Positions 22,240 to 29,641 of a DNA stretch of 64,000 nucleotides are shown here, piece by piece. Position 1 is the first letter of the stretch; every line of letters begins with the position of its first letter. Made by a program: the position numbers and the translations under genes. The stretch is from the NCBI RefSeq assembly GCF_900302445.1, contig NZ_ONZF01000007.1, positions 1 through 64,000 of the forward strand, read 5' to 3'. Under the pieces are notes generated by a model that made no database searches, was not told where the DNA came from, and worked only from the letters and a program-made list of their open reading frames with translations. The stretch is from Palleronia abyssalis. GTDB taxonomy: Bacteria > Pseudomonadota > Alphaproteobacteria > Rhodobacterales > Rhodobacteraceae.

Positions 22240-22455
22240 ATGTACCAGTATGACATCAACCTCAAAGGCCTTAGCGAGACCGAGGTTAGTGACGTTATGC
22301 CCCCCGAACGCGAGGTGCTGGTGACGTGGAAGTCCGAAGAGAACGATTTCTGCAGCTTCACGCCCAACGGCGCGGATGAGCCGTTGTTCTTTGACCCGTA
22401 CCTTGGCCTCCTCGTCCGGCGCATCAAAGAATGGCACGAGGCGCGAGAGACATGA
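22240..22455 (+). CDS. Small protein between CHAT protease and membrane protein
   Basis: A 71-residue acidic protein with no recognised domain: an N-terminal YQYDINLKGLSETEVSDV segment, a central VTWKSEENDFCSF strand pair with one Cys, and an amphipathic C-terminal helix. The ATG at 22240 is chosen; a TTG at 22180 would add 20 residues without a better ribosome-binding site. It overlaps the next gene by ATGA. It could be a CHAT substrate or an adaptor of the membrane partner; nothing in the sequence decides. Confidence 0.6.
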   Translation: MYQYDINLKGLSETEVSDVMPPEREVLVTWKSEENDFCSFTPNGADEPLFFDPYLGLLVRRIKEWHEARET

Positions 22456-22964
22456 GCGAATGGATCGGCCCTCTGATCAGTGCCGTTGCCGTCATCGCTT
22501 CCGTGGTAGTCGGCGCATGGCTCTCTCGGAGCAGCGCGAGGCAGCAGGCACAGGCCGCCAGAGAAGAGAAGGCAGAGGATCGGCTCTGGCAGTTCCGTAA
22601 GGACGCCTACACCGCGATACTTGCCAAGCTTGCAGAAGCTGCACGCGAGCAGGAGCGCATTGCGACTGGATACCACGAGTCGGAGCATCCGGACGCATAC
22701 GACGCGTCGAAGGATAGAAGGGAGAGAGACGCCGTGGTGTGGTCAGCATGGAGTGCTTGCCGGGAACAGTTCGAACGCAACCGCCTCGTGATCTCGCCCG
22801 AGTTCACTGAGGCCTTCAAAGCAATTAGAAAAGAGCTAGCTGCCATAGACGAAGATCAGTTACCACCCGTACTCGCTGACCAAATCGAAGAAGCGTTCTC
22901 AGGCGGTCACCGAAGATTGTTGTCGGTGGCCTTGGCGGAGATTCGACCGTCAGAACAGCGATAG
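22452..22964 (+). CDS. Membrane-anchored coiled-coil protein of the CHAT module
   Basis: A 170-residue protein with one N-terminal transmembrane helix (IGPLISAVAVIASVVVGAWL, residues ~5-24) and a long charged coiled coil (~28-70), then a helical C-terminal domain (EFTEAFKAIRKELAAI). The positive residues after the helix place the C-terminus in the cytoplasm. ATGA overlap with the previous gene shows coupling. It may be the membrane effector or target released or activated by CHAT cleavage, by analogy with gasdermin-type partners, although it does not look like a gasdermin. Confidence 0.7.
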   Translation: MSEWIGPLISAVAVIASVVVGAWLSRSSARQQAQAAREEKAEDRLWQFRKDAYTAILAKLAEAAREQERIATGYHESEHPDAYDASKDRRERDAVVWSAWSACREQFERNRLVISPEFTEAFKAIRKELAAIDEDQLPPVLADQIEEAFSGGHRRLLSVALAEIRPSEQR

Positions 22965-23011
22965 CGCAGGTGGGTCGCGGTCTCAGGGACTTCGCCGGGC
23001 GGCGGTCTCGG

Positions 23012-23218
23012 CTACATCGCCCAGCCAGCTACGCTCAGGGCCACAACTGCCAAGATCACGCTCGTCGCAAGGGAAAGTAGAAGCTCACGCCTCACGTCGC
23101 CACCGCGTAACAACCGTATCAACAGGTTCGCGGGGCTCTTTCATAGGAGGGTGGGCAGAAAGGCCCCTACGACCGTCGCAGCCGCCAGAAAGTACAAGGT
23201 CAGGTCCTTGATCGTCAT
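23012..23218 (-). pseudogene. Two-helix small membrane protein interrupted by an in-frame TGA
   Basis: From the ATG at 23218 (GGGAGG upstream) 25 codons encode a hydrophobic peptide (LTLYFLAAATVVGAFLPTLL) that ends at TGA (23141-23143). The same frame then stays open for 42 codons to a TAG at 23012 and encodes a second hydrophobic helix (LLSLATSVILAVVALSVAGW). A single base change at the TGA would restore a 68-residue protein with two membrane segments. Alternatively these are two mini-proteins, the second starting at GTG 23095, or the TGA is read through. No homologue is known to me. The rest of 22965-23416 shows nothing else. Confidence 0.4.
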
Positions 23219-23416
23219 GCGTGCCTCCCGAGATCACTAAATCATGTTGAGTGATCTTTTCTTGCACGCATGCGGCGAGCACAACCTGTCCTTAAGATAG
23301 TATGGCGGGCGCATCGGTGCTTCCAAGTTCGGTGCTAGATGCCTCAACCTCTTTGCCCCACCCGGTGGGGTCACTGTCTCGGCGAGTTTGGGGAGCGGGT
23401 GTTTTGGCTGTGTGCC

Positions 23417-23956
23417 CTACCGATAGACCCACCCCTCTCCCTCGACCCATCGGAACTCTGTCACGATACTTGCCGCCGCTTCATCTAACAGGTCTGCCCA
23501 CTCGGACAGAATGATCCGGTATCCGATGCGATCCTGCGCACGATAAGACGAAACGATGAGAGAAGCCGCGATCTCGTCGTCATCATCAAGCCACCAGTCA
23601 CGTGCAAGGTTGTGGATCACCTGACTGCAAAGCTCTTTGATGGAAACATCGCGCGGCTGCGGATGCTCATAGTTTAACTCGACCGATCCCGGCAAATCCC
23701 GCCAAAAATTGCCAATCTCGGGAGCCGCCGCGACGAAGGTCTCGGCGCGCACAATCCTGTCGCAGAATTCATCCGTGAGCTTCCGATCCTCCATAAGCTT
23801 CCGCAGGACGAACGCCGAGTACAAGATCGCGCGCTCAAGGCTGAAGGGAACCTCGGAGTATCGGCATTCACAGCTTTCCCGGATCGTCACAGCGTGAAGG
23901 CGTAGCTCGGTCCGCCACGGGGCGCTTTCGTACATGCGGCTATCTCCCCAGACCAT
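23417..23956 (-). CDS. Hypothetical protein at the right end of the island
   Basis: A ~179-residue soluble protein of a hypothetical family I recall only vaguely, with conserved-looking PWRTELRLHAVTIRESCECR and PFSLERAILYSAFVLRKLMED. It has no membrane helix and no catalytic motif I can name; the C-terminal half is acidic (WWLDDDDEIAAS). The frame continues upstream to a TTG at 24019, but that extension is encoded by the GGGTCCA repeats and lacks a ribosome-binding site, so the ATG at 23956 is proposed with low certainty. It could be cargo or belong with defence genes. Confidence 0.6.
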   Translation of the reverse strand: MVWGDSRMYESAPWRTELRLHAVTIRESCECRYSEVPFSLERAILYSAFVLRKLMEDRKLTDEFCDRIVRAETFVAAAPEIGNFWRDLPGSVELNYEHPQPRDVSIKELCSQVIHNLARDWWLDDDDEIAASLIVSSYRAQDRIGYRIILSEWADLLDEAAASIVTEFRWVEGEGWVYR

Positions 23957-23996
23957 CGCAAGGGCGAGAATCTCTGTCCTCTCGATGACAGAGATT

Positions 23997-24027
23997 CTGT
24001 CCAGCAGCGGGTCCAACAACGGGTCCA
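23997..24027 (+). repeat. GGGTCCA repeats near the right end, likely integrase arm sites
   Basis: GGGTCCA at 24009-24015 and 24021-24027, plus the degenerate TGTCCA just before, form three units at 12-bp spacing about 55 bp from the tRNA-Ser end. The same core, in the same orientation, is tandemly repeated at 8899-8916 near the left end. Shared sequence at both ends supports arm-type integrase binding. Confidence 0.55.
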
Positions 24028-24079
24028 GTAAGCTGATTCGATATCCAAGATTTCCGTTTCAGAACAGTTATTTACGAGA

Positions 24080-24099
24080 TGGCGGAGGAGGTGGGATTC
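24080..24099 (-). other. attR within the 3' end of tRNA-Ser
   Basis: The 20-bp core shared with 8760-8779. Integration kept the tRNA gene intact because the element supplies an identical 3' end. The element lies to the left and chromosome to the right. Confidence 0.85.
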
Positions 24100-24170
24100 G
24101 AACCCACGGGACGCTTTCACGCCCAACGGTTTTCAAGACCGCCGCAATCGACCACTCTGCCACTCCTCCG
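24080..24170 (-). tRNA. tRNA-Ser(TGA)
   Basis: On the minus strand the sequence folds as a class II tRNA: acceptor CGGAGGA pairing with TCCTCCG, an anticodon loop CTTGAAA giving anticodon TGA, a long variable arm (TTGGGCGTGAAAGCGTCC) and T-loop GTTCGAATC, with encoded CCA at 24082-24080. It reads UCA and related serine codons. It is the integration site of the 8760-24099 element. Confidence 0.95.
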
Positions 24171-24322
24171 GTCGGGAACCGTCTAGCGCGCGCGCTTTCG
24201 AAGGGGAAGCCCCGTGAGAGGGTCCGCCAACTGTGCGACGCATGCTTTTCATGGGCGGATCGCTGGACTATGCTTCGTCAAAAGGCCGCAAACGCGGTAC
24301 ACAGGCAATGATGGGGCGGTGA

Positions 24323-25126
24323 ATGGCAAGACGATCGGGCAAATCGTACCGGCTCATATGCGTCGCGGTTGCGGCCTTGGGCGTTCTGAGCGGCTGCGTC
24401 GGCTCTGGAAGCGGCACGGCGGAAGAGGACGCCGTTCGGCCCTCTACGACGCAACGGCTCGTGGAACGCGATGTCGAGGCGCCGGAGGTCTTCCAGGCCA
24501 TGGATCGCGGTGTATGGGACGGGCGCCCGTCCCTCGGAGGCGTATGGGTCGCGCATCCCGAGACCGACGATCCCGAACGGGTCATCATTCGCAACGAGGA
24601 GAATGGCCAGTTCGTGATCGGCGCCCTCTTCCGCCGGGAGCCCGGCTCGGTCGGGCCGACCGCTCAGGTCAGCTCGGACGCGGCCGAGGCCCTTGGCATG
24701 CTTGCGGGCACGCCGGCGATGCTCAACATCACCGCGCTGAGGCGTGAGGAAGCCCCCGGCGCAGCCCCTTCGGAGCCCGTCGCGGCACCTGCTGGATTGC
24801 CAGATGCGTCGCCTATAGCCGAGAGCGCTTTGGACGAGCCCCCCGTGATCGAATCCAGCGTCGATCCTGTCCCTGCGGCGCCCCCATCGTCCCTGGCCAA
24901 ACCGTTCATCCAGATCGGTATCTTCAGCGAGGAACAGAATGCCCGGAACACCGCGACTTCCCTTGAGGGGATCGGGGCGGATCCGACAGTCAATCGTGAG
25001 GAGACCGCCGGAAAGGTCTTCTATCGCGTCGTCGTCGGGCCGGCGGCCTCGGAAGCTGCCCGTGCCGAACTGCTCACGAAAGTGAAAGGGCTCGGGTTCC
25101 AGGATGCCTATTTCGTTTCCGGGTGA
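24323..25126 (+). CDS. SPOR-domain lipoprotein
   Basis: A 267-residue envelope protein. The N-terminus is a lipoprotein signal (LGVLSGC, lipidated Cys25). The centre (~55-140) resembles an RlpA-type beta-barrel region (GVWVAHPETDDPERVIIRN), then a Pro/Ala-rich linker. The C-terminal ~75 residues are a SPOR domain (FIQIGIFSEEQNARNTA, then YRVVVGP), which binds denuded peptidoglycan glycan strands at division sites. It precedes dacF, so both probably act on septal peptidoglycan. dacF starts 34 bases after it. Confidence 0.85.
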   Translation: MARRSGKSYRLICVAVAALGVLSGCVGSGSGTAEEDAVRPSTTQRLVERDVEAPEVFQAMDRGVWDGRPSLGGVWVAHPETDDPERVIIRNEENGQFVIGALFRREPGSVGPTAQVSSDAAEALGMLAGTPAMLNITALRREEAPGAAPSEPVAAPAGLPDASPIAESALDEPPVIESSVDPVPAAPPSSLAKPFIQIGIFSEEQNARNTATSLEGIGADPTVNREETAGKVFYRVVVGPAASEAARAELLTKVKGLGFQDAYFVSG

Positions 25127-25160
25127 TACACCGCGAAAAGACCCATTCGGAGGACCCGTC

Positions 25161-26336
25161 ATGATCCTGTTGCGCATCTTGGCACTTTGCCTTGCGACGC
25201 TTCTTGCCCTGCCCGCCGCTGCGTTCGAGACCAGTGCCCGGGCGGCCTATGTCTACGACGTCACGACCGATACCGTTCTACTGGACAAGCAGGCGGACGA
25301 ACCGTTGCCCCCCGCGTCCATGTCTAAACTCATGACCCTGAACATGCTGTTCGAGGCCCTGAAGGACGGCCGGGTGGATATGGATACCCGCTTCGGCGTC
25401 TCGACCGAGGCGAAGGAAATGGGCGGGTCGACCATGTTCCTCAACGAGCGGGATCGCCCGACCGTCGAGGAACTGATCCAGGGAATCATCGTCATGTCCG
25501 GCAACGATGCCTGCGTCGTGGTGGCCGAAGGGCTGGCCGGGTCCGAAGCGGCGTTCGCCAGGCAGATGACGGAACGCGCCCGAGATCTGGGAATGATGAA
25601 CTCGACATTCGCCAATGCCAGCGGATGGCCCCATCCCGACCAGCGGATGTCCATGCGTGATTTGGGCATCCTCGCCTCGCGCCTGATTCAGGAGTTCCCC
25701 GACCTTTACGGGTATTTCGCGCAGGAAGAATTTGCGTTCGATGATCGCGCCCCGCAAAACCGGTTCAACCGCAATCCCCTGTTGGGGCTCGGCATTGGCG
25801 CAGACGGCCTGAAGACCGGGCATACATCCGAAGCCGGGTACGGGCTTGTGGGCTCGGCGGCCCAAGGCGACCGGCGGATCGTTTTCGTGATCACGGGTCT
25901 CGACAGTGAACGTGCGCGTGCTGACGAGGCTGAGCGCATTGTCAATTGGGCTTTCCGCCAATTCGTCGAGAGGGACCTCGTGAATGAGGGCGAGGCAATC
26001 GCAACCGCGCAGGTCTGGATGGGCGAGCGTAGTTCCGTCGACCTCGTTACGGCGGAAGGACGCCGGATGCTGATCCCCGCACTGGAACAGGGCCAGATCA
26101 AAGCCGTCGCCTCCTACGCCGAGCCGTTGCGGGCCCCCATCGAAGCGGGACAAGAAGTTGGAACTCTGCTGATTTCGATCGAAGGTATGCCCGACAGCCG
26201 GATTCCGTTGATCGCCACCGAGGCTGTTCCAGAAGGCGGCTTCGTTCCCCGGATCAAGACAGCTGCGAACGTGCTTCTTGCAATGGCCATCGACCGCGCC
26301 TCCAATGGCGGCGACGCCCCCACCGAAGCAGAGTGA
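25161..26336 (+). CDS. dacF: D-alanyl-D-alanine carboxypeptidase (PBP5/6 family)
   Basis: A 391-residue low-molecular-weight penicillin-binding protein that trims the terminal D-Ala from peptidoglycan stem peptides in the periplasm. A signal peptide ends near LPAAAFE. Catalytic motifs are SMSK (Ser53-Lys56), SGN near residue 115 and KTG in GLKTGHTSEAG near 217, followed by the C-terminal PBP5 beta domain and an amphipathic C-terminal helix (NVLLAMAIDRA). The ATG at 25161 has GGAGGA upstream. The stop overlaps tmk as GTGA. Confidence 0.92.
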   Translation: MILLRILALCLATLLALPAAAFETSARAAYVYDVTTDTVLLDKQADEPLPPASMSKLMTLNMLFEALKDGRVDMDTRFGVSTEAKEMGGSTMFLNERDRPTVEELIQGIIVMSGNDACVVVAEGLAGSEAAFARQMTERARDLGMMNSTFANASGWPHPDQRMSMRDLGILASRLIQEFPDLYGYFAQEEFAFDDRAPQNRFNRNPLLGLGIGADGLKTGHTSEAGYGLVGSAAQGDRRIVFVITGLDSERARADEAERIVNWAFRQFVERDLVNEGEAIATAQVWMGERSSVDLVTAEGRRMLIPALEQGQIKAVASYAEPLRAPIEAGQEVGTLLISIEGMPDSRIPLIATEAVPEGGFVPRIKTAANVLLAMAIDRASNGGDAPTEAE

Positions 26337-26941
26337 CGGGTCTTTTCCTGAGCTTCGAGGGGATCGACGGCTCCGGCAAGTCCACGCAGGCGCGGCTTCT
26401 AGCTGATCACCTGAAGGCGGCCGGCCGGGACGTCGTCCTCACCCGAGAACCCGGTGGCTCCCCCGGCGCCGAAGAGATTCGACGCCTAGTCCTCGAAGGC
26501 GACCCGGATCGGTGGTCGGCCGAGACCGAGCTGCTGCTGTTCACGGCCGCCCGACGCGATCACTTGGAGCGGATCATCCTTCCGGGGATCGAGAGGGGCG
26601 CGGTTGTGATTTCCGACCGCTTCGCGGATTCTACCCGGGTCTATCAGGGCACCACACGCGGCGACCTGACCAAAACCGTCAATATCCTCCATGACGCGGT
26701 CATCGGGATCGAGCCTGACCGGACATTCCTGATCGACATCGACCCCGAACAGGGCCTGAGACGCGCCCTTTCCCGCCATGGACATGAAGAGCGGTTCGAA
26801 AGTTTCGGGGTCGAGATGCAGACCAGAATGCGCGCGGCCTTCCTGGGTTTGGCAGAGGCGCATCCTGACCGTATCGTCGTGATCGACGGCAATCATGCGC
26901 CCGAGGCGGTCGCCGCGTCGGTGCAGTCGGCCCTGCCCTGA
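26333..26941 (+). CDS. tmk: Thymidylate kinase
   Basis: A 202-residue kinase that phosphorylates dTMP to dTDP with ATP. The P-loop is FEGIDGSGKST (residues ~8-18). The DRF motif (ISDRFADST), a TREPGG motif for dTMP binding and the LID-like region SRHGHEERFE are all present. The start is a GTG overlapping the dacF stop, as in many coupled pairs. It is followed by holB, a widespread neighbour. Confidence 0.95.
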   Translation: MTGLFLSFEGIDGSGKSTQARLLADHLKAAGRDVVLTREPGGSPGAEEIRRLVLEGDPDRWSAETELLLFTAARRDHLERIILPGIERGAVVISDRFADSTRVYQGTTRGDLTKTVNILHDAVIGIEPDRTFLIDIDPEQGLRRALSRHGHEERFESFGVEMQTRMRAAFLGLAEAHPDRIVVIDGNHAPEAVAASVQSALP

Positions 26942-26951
26942 GCATATCGGG

Positions 26952-28064
26952 ATGAGCGAAGCCCCCCCCTATGAGCCGGATCGCGTCGACGGTGTCCCGC
27001 ACCCACGCCATACCGCGCGCCTACTGGGCCAAGAGGCCGCCGAAGCCGAGGTTCTGGACGCCTGGACCCGCGACAAGGTGCATCACGCCTGGCTGCTGAC
27101 CGGGCCGCGCGGGGTGGGAAAGGCCACACTTGCGTGGAAGATCGCCCGTTTCCTGATTGCTGCGCCCGACAGGGGGGGCATGTTCGGCGGGCCCGAAAAT
27201 TTGGATATTCCCGACGATCACCCCGTGGCCGCGCGGGTCGCGGCACTTAGCGATCCGGGGCTGTTCCTGATGCGCCCCACCCTGTCACCGACGGGGACGG
27301 AGCGGCGCGATATCACGGTCGACGTGGCCCGGTCCCTCCGGGATTTCCTGCATCTGTCCGCCACCGACGGGGGCCAAAGGGTGGTGATCGTCGACTCGGC
27401 GGATCAACTGAACACCCAGGCCGCCAACGCGCTTCTGAAACTGGTGGAAGAGCCGCCCGCGCGCACGACGATCCTGCTAATCAGCCACGCCCCCGCCCGG
27501 CTGCTGCCGACGATCCGCTCTCGGTGCCGAGTCTTGGCCTGCAAACCTTTGTCGGGGCTAGACCTGACCACGGCGATTGCGAATGCCGGTCTCGAGCCGC
27601 AGATCGAGCCGGCCGCGCTGGCGCAATTGGCCTCCGGCTCGGTCGGGGAGGCGGCGCGCCTTTTGCAGGAGTACGGGCCGAAGCTCTATTCCGAACTCGT
27701 GGCGCTGGGACGATCGATCCCGGATATGGACCGCCCCCGACTTCTGGCCCTGACGAACGGCCTGGCCGGGGCGGGCGGGCGCACGAAACTCGACACTTTG
27801 TCCCGCCTGATCGACCTTTTCCTGTCCCGACTTGCCCGCCAAGGGGCCGGGGCGCCCCCTGAGGCCGAGGCGACGCCAGGCGAAGCCGAAGTCCTCTCCC
27901 ACCTTGCCCCGACCCCGGCAGCGGGCCGCATCTGGGCCAATCTGGCGCAAGATGTCTCTGCCCGGATCGCACATGGGCGGGCGGTCAACCTTGACCCCTC
28001 TTCGCTGGTTCTAGATACGGGCCTCAAGATCAACGAGACGGGCCGCGAGATCCTGCGCGGCTAG
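26952..28064 (+). CDS. holB: DNA polymerase III delta' subunit
   Basis: A 370-residue clamp-loader subunit that helps load the sliding clamp. The AAA+ domain contains a P-loop variant TGPRGVGKATLA, DSADQLNTQAANALLKLVEEPP (sensor and SRC region; core NTQAANALLK) and SHAPARLLPTIRSRC. No four-cysteine zinc module of the gamma type is obvious. The start at 26952 follows tmk by 10 bases. A third domain, rich in Ala/Gly, completes the usual length. Confidence 0.93.
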   Translation: MSEAPPYEPDRVDGVPHPRHTARLLGQEAAEAEVLDAWTRDKVHHAWLLTGPRGVGKATLAWKIARFLIAAPDRGGMFGGPENLDIPDDHPVAARVAALSDPGLFLMRPTLSPTGTERRDITVDVARSLRDFLHLSATDGGQRVVIVDSADQLNTQAANALLKLVEEPPARTTILLISHAPARLLPTIRSRCRVLACKPLSGLDLTTAIANAGLEPQIEPAALAQLASGSVGEAARLLQEYGPKLYSELVALGRSIPDMDRPRLLALTNGLAGAGGRTKLDTLSRLIDLFLSRLARQGAGAPPEAEATPGEAEVLSHLAPTPAAGRIWANLAQDVSARIAHGRAVNLDPSSLVLDTGLKINETGREILRG

Positions 28065-28067
28065 GAT

Positions 28068-28847
28068 ATGCCGCAGATCACCGACAGCCATTGCCACCTC
28101 GACTTCCCGGACTTCGACAACGAACGGCCCGCTGTGGTCGCACGCGCGGTCGATGCCGGCGTCCACCGCATGGTTACCATATGCACCAAGCTCAAACAGG
28201 CCGACCGGGTCCGGGCCATCGCCGAAGCGCATCCCGAAGTGTGGTGGGCAGCCGGCACGCATCCGATGAGCGCGGGCGACGAGCCGATGACCTCGGTGGA
28301 CGAGCTTCTTGCACTTTCCGAACATCACAAGATGGTCGGGATCGGGGAAACGGGTCTGGACTATCACTATACCGCCGAAACCCGCGATCTTCAGCAGCAA
28401 AGCCTGCGTATCCATATCGACGCCAGCCGGCAGTCCAACCTTCCGCTGATCATCCACGCGCGGGACGCCGACGAGGACATGGCCCGCATTCTGGAAGAAG
28501 AGCACGCGAAGGGTCCCTTCCCCTGCGTGATGCACTGCTTCTCGTCCGGGGCTGAGTTGGCGCGACATGCTTTGGATCTCGGTTTCTACCTCTCGATGTC
28601 GGGCATCACGGCATTCAAGAAATCATCCGATCTGCGGGCGATCTTCGCCGAAGCCCCGGTCGACCGCATCCTGGTCGAGACGGACAGCCCCTACCTCGCC
28701 CCCCCGCCCCATCGCGGCAAGCGTAACGAACCCGCGTATACCGCGCACACCGCGCGTGTGGGGGCAGAGACGGTGGGCATGTCCTTCGACGATTTCGCCC
28801 GGCAGACCGAAGAGAACTTCGAACGACTGTTCTGGAAGGCCGCATGA
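28068..28847 (+). CDS. TatD-family metal-dependent hydrolase
   Basis: A 259-residue TIM-barrel hydrolase, TatD/YcfH type, often a 3'-exonuclease or D-aminoacyl-related esterase. Metal ligands are seen in TDSHCHLDF (HxH), GIGETGLDYH (Glu), IHARDAD (His), MHCFS (His) and VETDSPYLAP (Asp). The gene starts four bases after holB and ends overlapping the metallo-hydrolase gene by ATGA. The precise substrate is not predictable. Confidence 0.92.
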   Translation: MPQITDSHCHLDFPDFDNERPAVVARAVDAGVHRMVTICTKLKQADRVRAIAEAHPEVWWAAGTHPMSAGDEPMTSVDELLALSEHHKMVGIGETGLDYHYTAETRDLQQQSLRIHIDASRQSNLPLIIHARDADEDMARILEEEHAKGPFPCVMHCFSSGAELARHALDLGFYLSMSGITAFKKSSDLRAIFAEAPVDRILVETDSPYLAPPPHRGKRNEPAYTAHTARVGAETVGMSFDDFARQTEENFERLFWKAA

Positions 28848-29641
28848 GCCTGCGCTTTACTATTCTCGGGTGCGGATCGTCAGGCGGGGTGCCCCGGCTG
28901 GGCGGGCATTGGGGGGAATGTGACCCCGCCAACCCCCGAAACCATAGGCGCAGATGCTCGATGCTGGTCGAACGCATCGGGTCGGACGGAGTCACCCGAG
29001 TGCTGATCGACGCCTCGCCCGATCTGCGAATGCAGCTTCTGGATGCGAAAGTCGGGACACTGGACGCGGTGGTGCTGACCCATCCCCATGCAGATCATTG
29101 CCACGGCCTGGACGATCTTCGGATGGTCGTCATGAACACCCGCGCGCGGCTGAAGATCTGGATGGACGACCGGACCGCAACTGATGTTTTGACGCGATTC
29201 TCCTACGTTTTCCAGACGCCTCCGGGGTCCGACTATCCGCCCATTCTTGACCGGCATACGATTGAAGGCCCGGTCGAGGTCGACGGCGCCGGGGGCAGTA
29301 TCACCCTGCATCCCTTCGACGTACAACACGGCCGGATCGAAGCGCTGGGTTTCCGCATTGGCGGGCTGGCCTACTTGCCGGATGTCAACGAAATCCCGGA
29401 AAGCGTATGGCCGATGCTGCAGGATCTGGATATCTGGGTCGTCGATGCTCTGCGCCGCGCGCCGCATCCCAGCCACGCGCATCTGGATCAGACGCTCGAC
29501 TGGATCCAACGTGCGGCACCGCGTCGGGCCGTTCTGACGAACATGCACAATGATCTGGACTACGAGGTCGTCCGTGCCGAAACACCCCGCCATATCGAGC
29601 CGGCCTATGACATGATGGTGCTGTCCCTGGACGACGCATGA
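28844..29641 (+). CDS. MBL-fold metallo-hydrolase, PhnP-like
   Basis: A 265-residue metallo-beta-lactamase-fold phosphodiesterase-like enzyme. The zinc motif THPHADHCHGLDDLR is clear, with upstream GCGSSGGVPR typical of the PhnP/RNase Z-like branch, and later VDALRRAPHPSHAHLDQ and LTNMHNDLDY ligands. Its operon position after tatD is common in Rhodobacteraceae. It probably cleaves cyclic phosphodiesters, but no phn genes are nearby, so the substrate is open. Confidence 0.88.
   Translation: MSLRFTILGCGSSGGVPRLGGHWGECDPANPRNHRRRCSMLVERIGSDGVTRVLIDASPDLRMQLLDAKVGTLDAVVLTHPHADHCHGLDDLRMVVMNTRARLKIWMDDRTATDVLTRFSYVFQTPPGSDYPPILDRHTIEGPVEVDGAGGSITLHPFDVQHGRIEALGFRIGGLAYLPDVNEIPESVWPMLQDLDIWVVDALRRAPHPSHAHLDQTLDWIQRAAPRRAVLTNMHNDLDYEVVRAETPRHIEPAYDMMVLSLDDA

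Larger units (their letters stand above)
8760..24099. mobile_element. Integrated element at tRNA-Ser(TGA), ~15.3 kb
   Basis: A 20-bp exact direct repeat, TGGCGGAGGAGGTGGGATTC, occurs at 8760-8779 and again at 24080-24099, where it is the 3' end of an intact tRNA-Ser gene. A tyrosine integrase lies just inside the left repeat and GGGTCCA repeats lie inside both ends. The cargo is a small-gene cassette, a primase-helicase, an Abi/HEPN gene, a resolvase and a CHAT-protease module; no virion structural gene is present. This supports a phage-satellite-like or small integrative element. Whether it is still mobile is unknown. Confidence 0.85.

Noticed and set aside
22452-22964. Gasdermin-like pore protein as the CHAT substrate
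   Set aside because: The protein has a single N-terminal membrane helix and a coiled coil, not the gasdermin beta-sheet domain length or pattern.
23957-24019. TTG-initiated extension of the hypothetical gene at the island end
   Set aside because: The added residues are encoded by the GGGTCCA repeat units and there is no ribosome-binding site.
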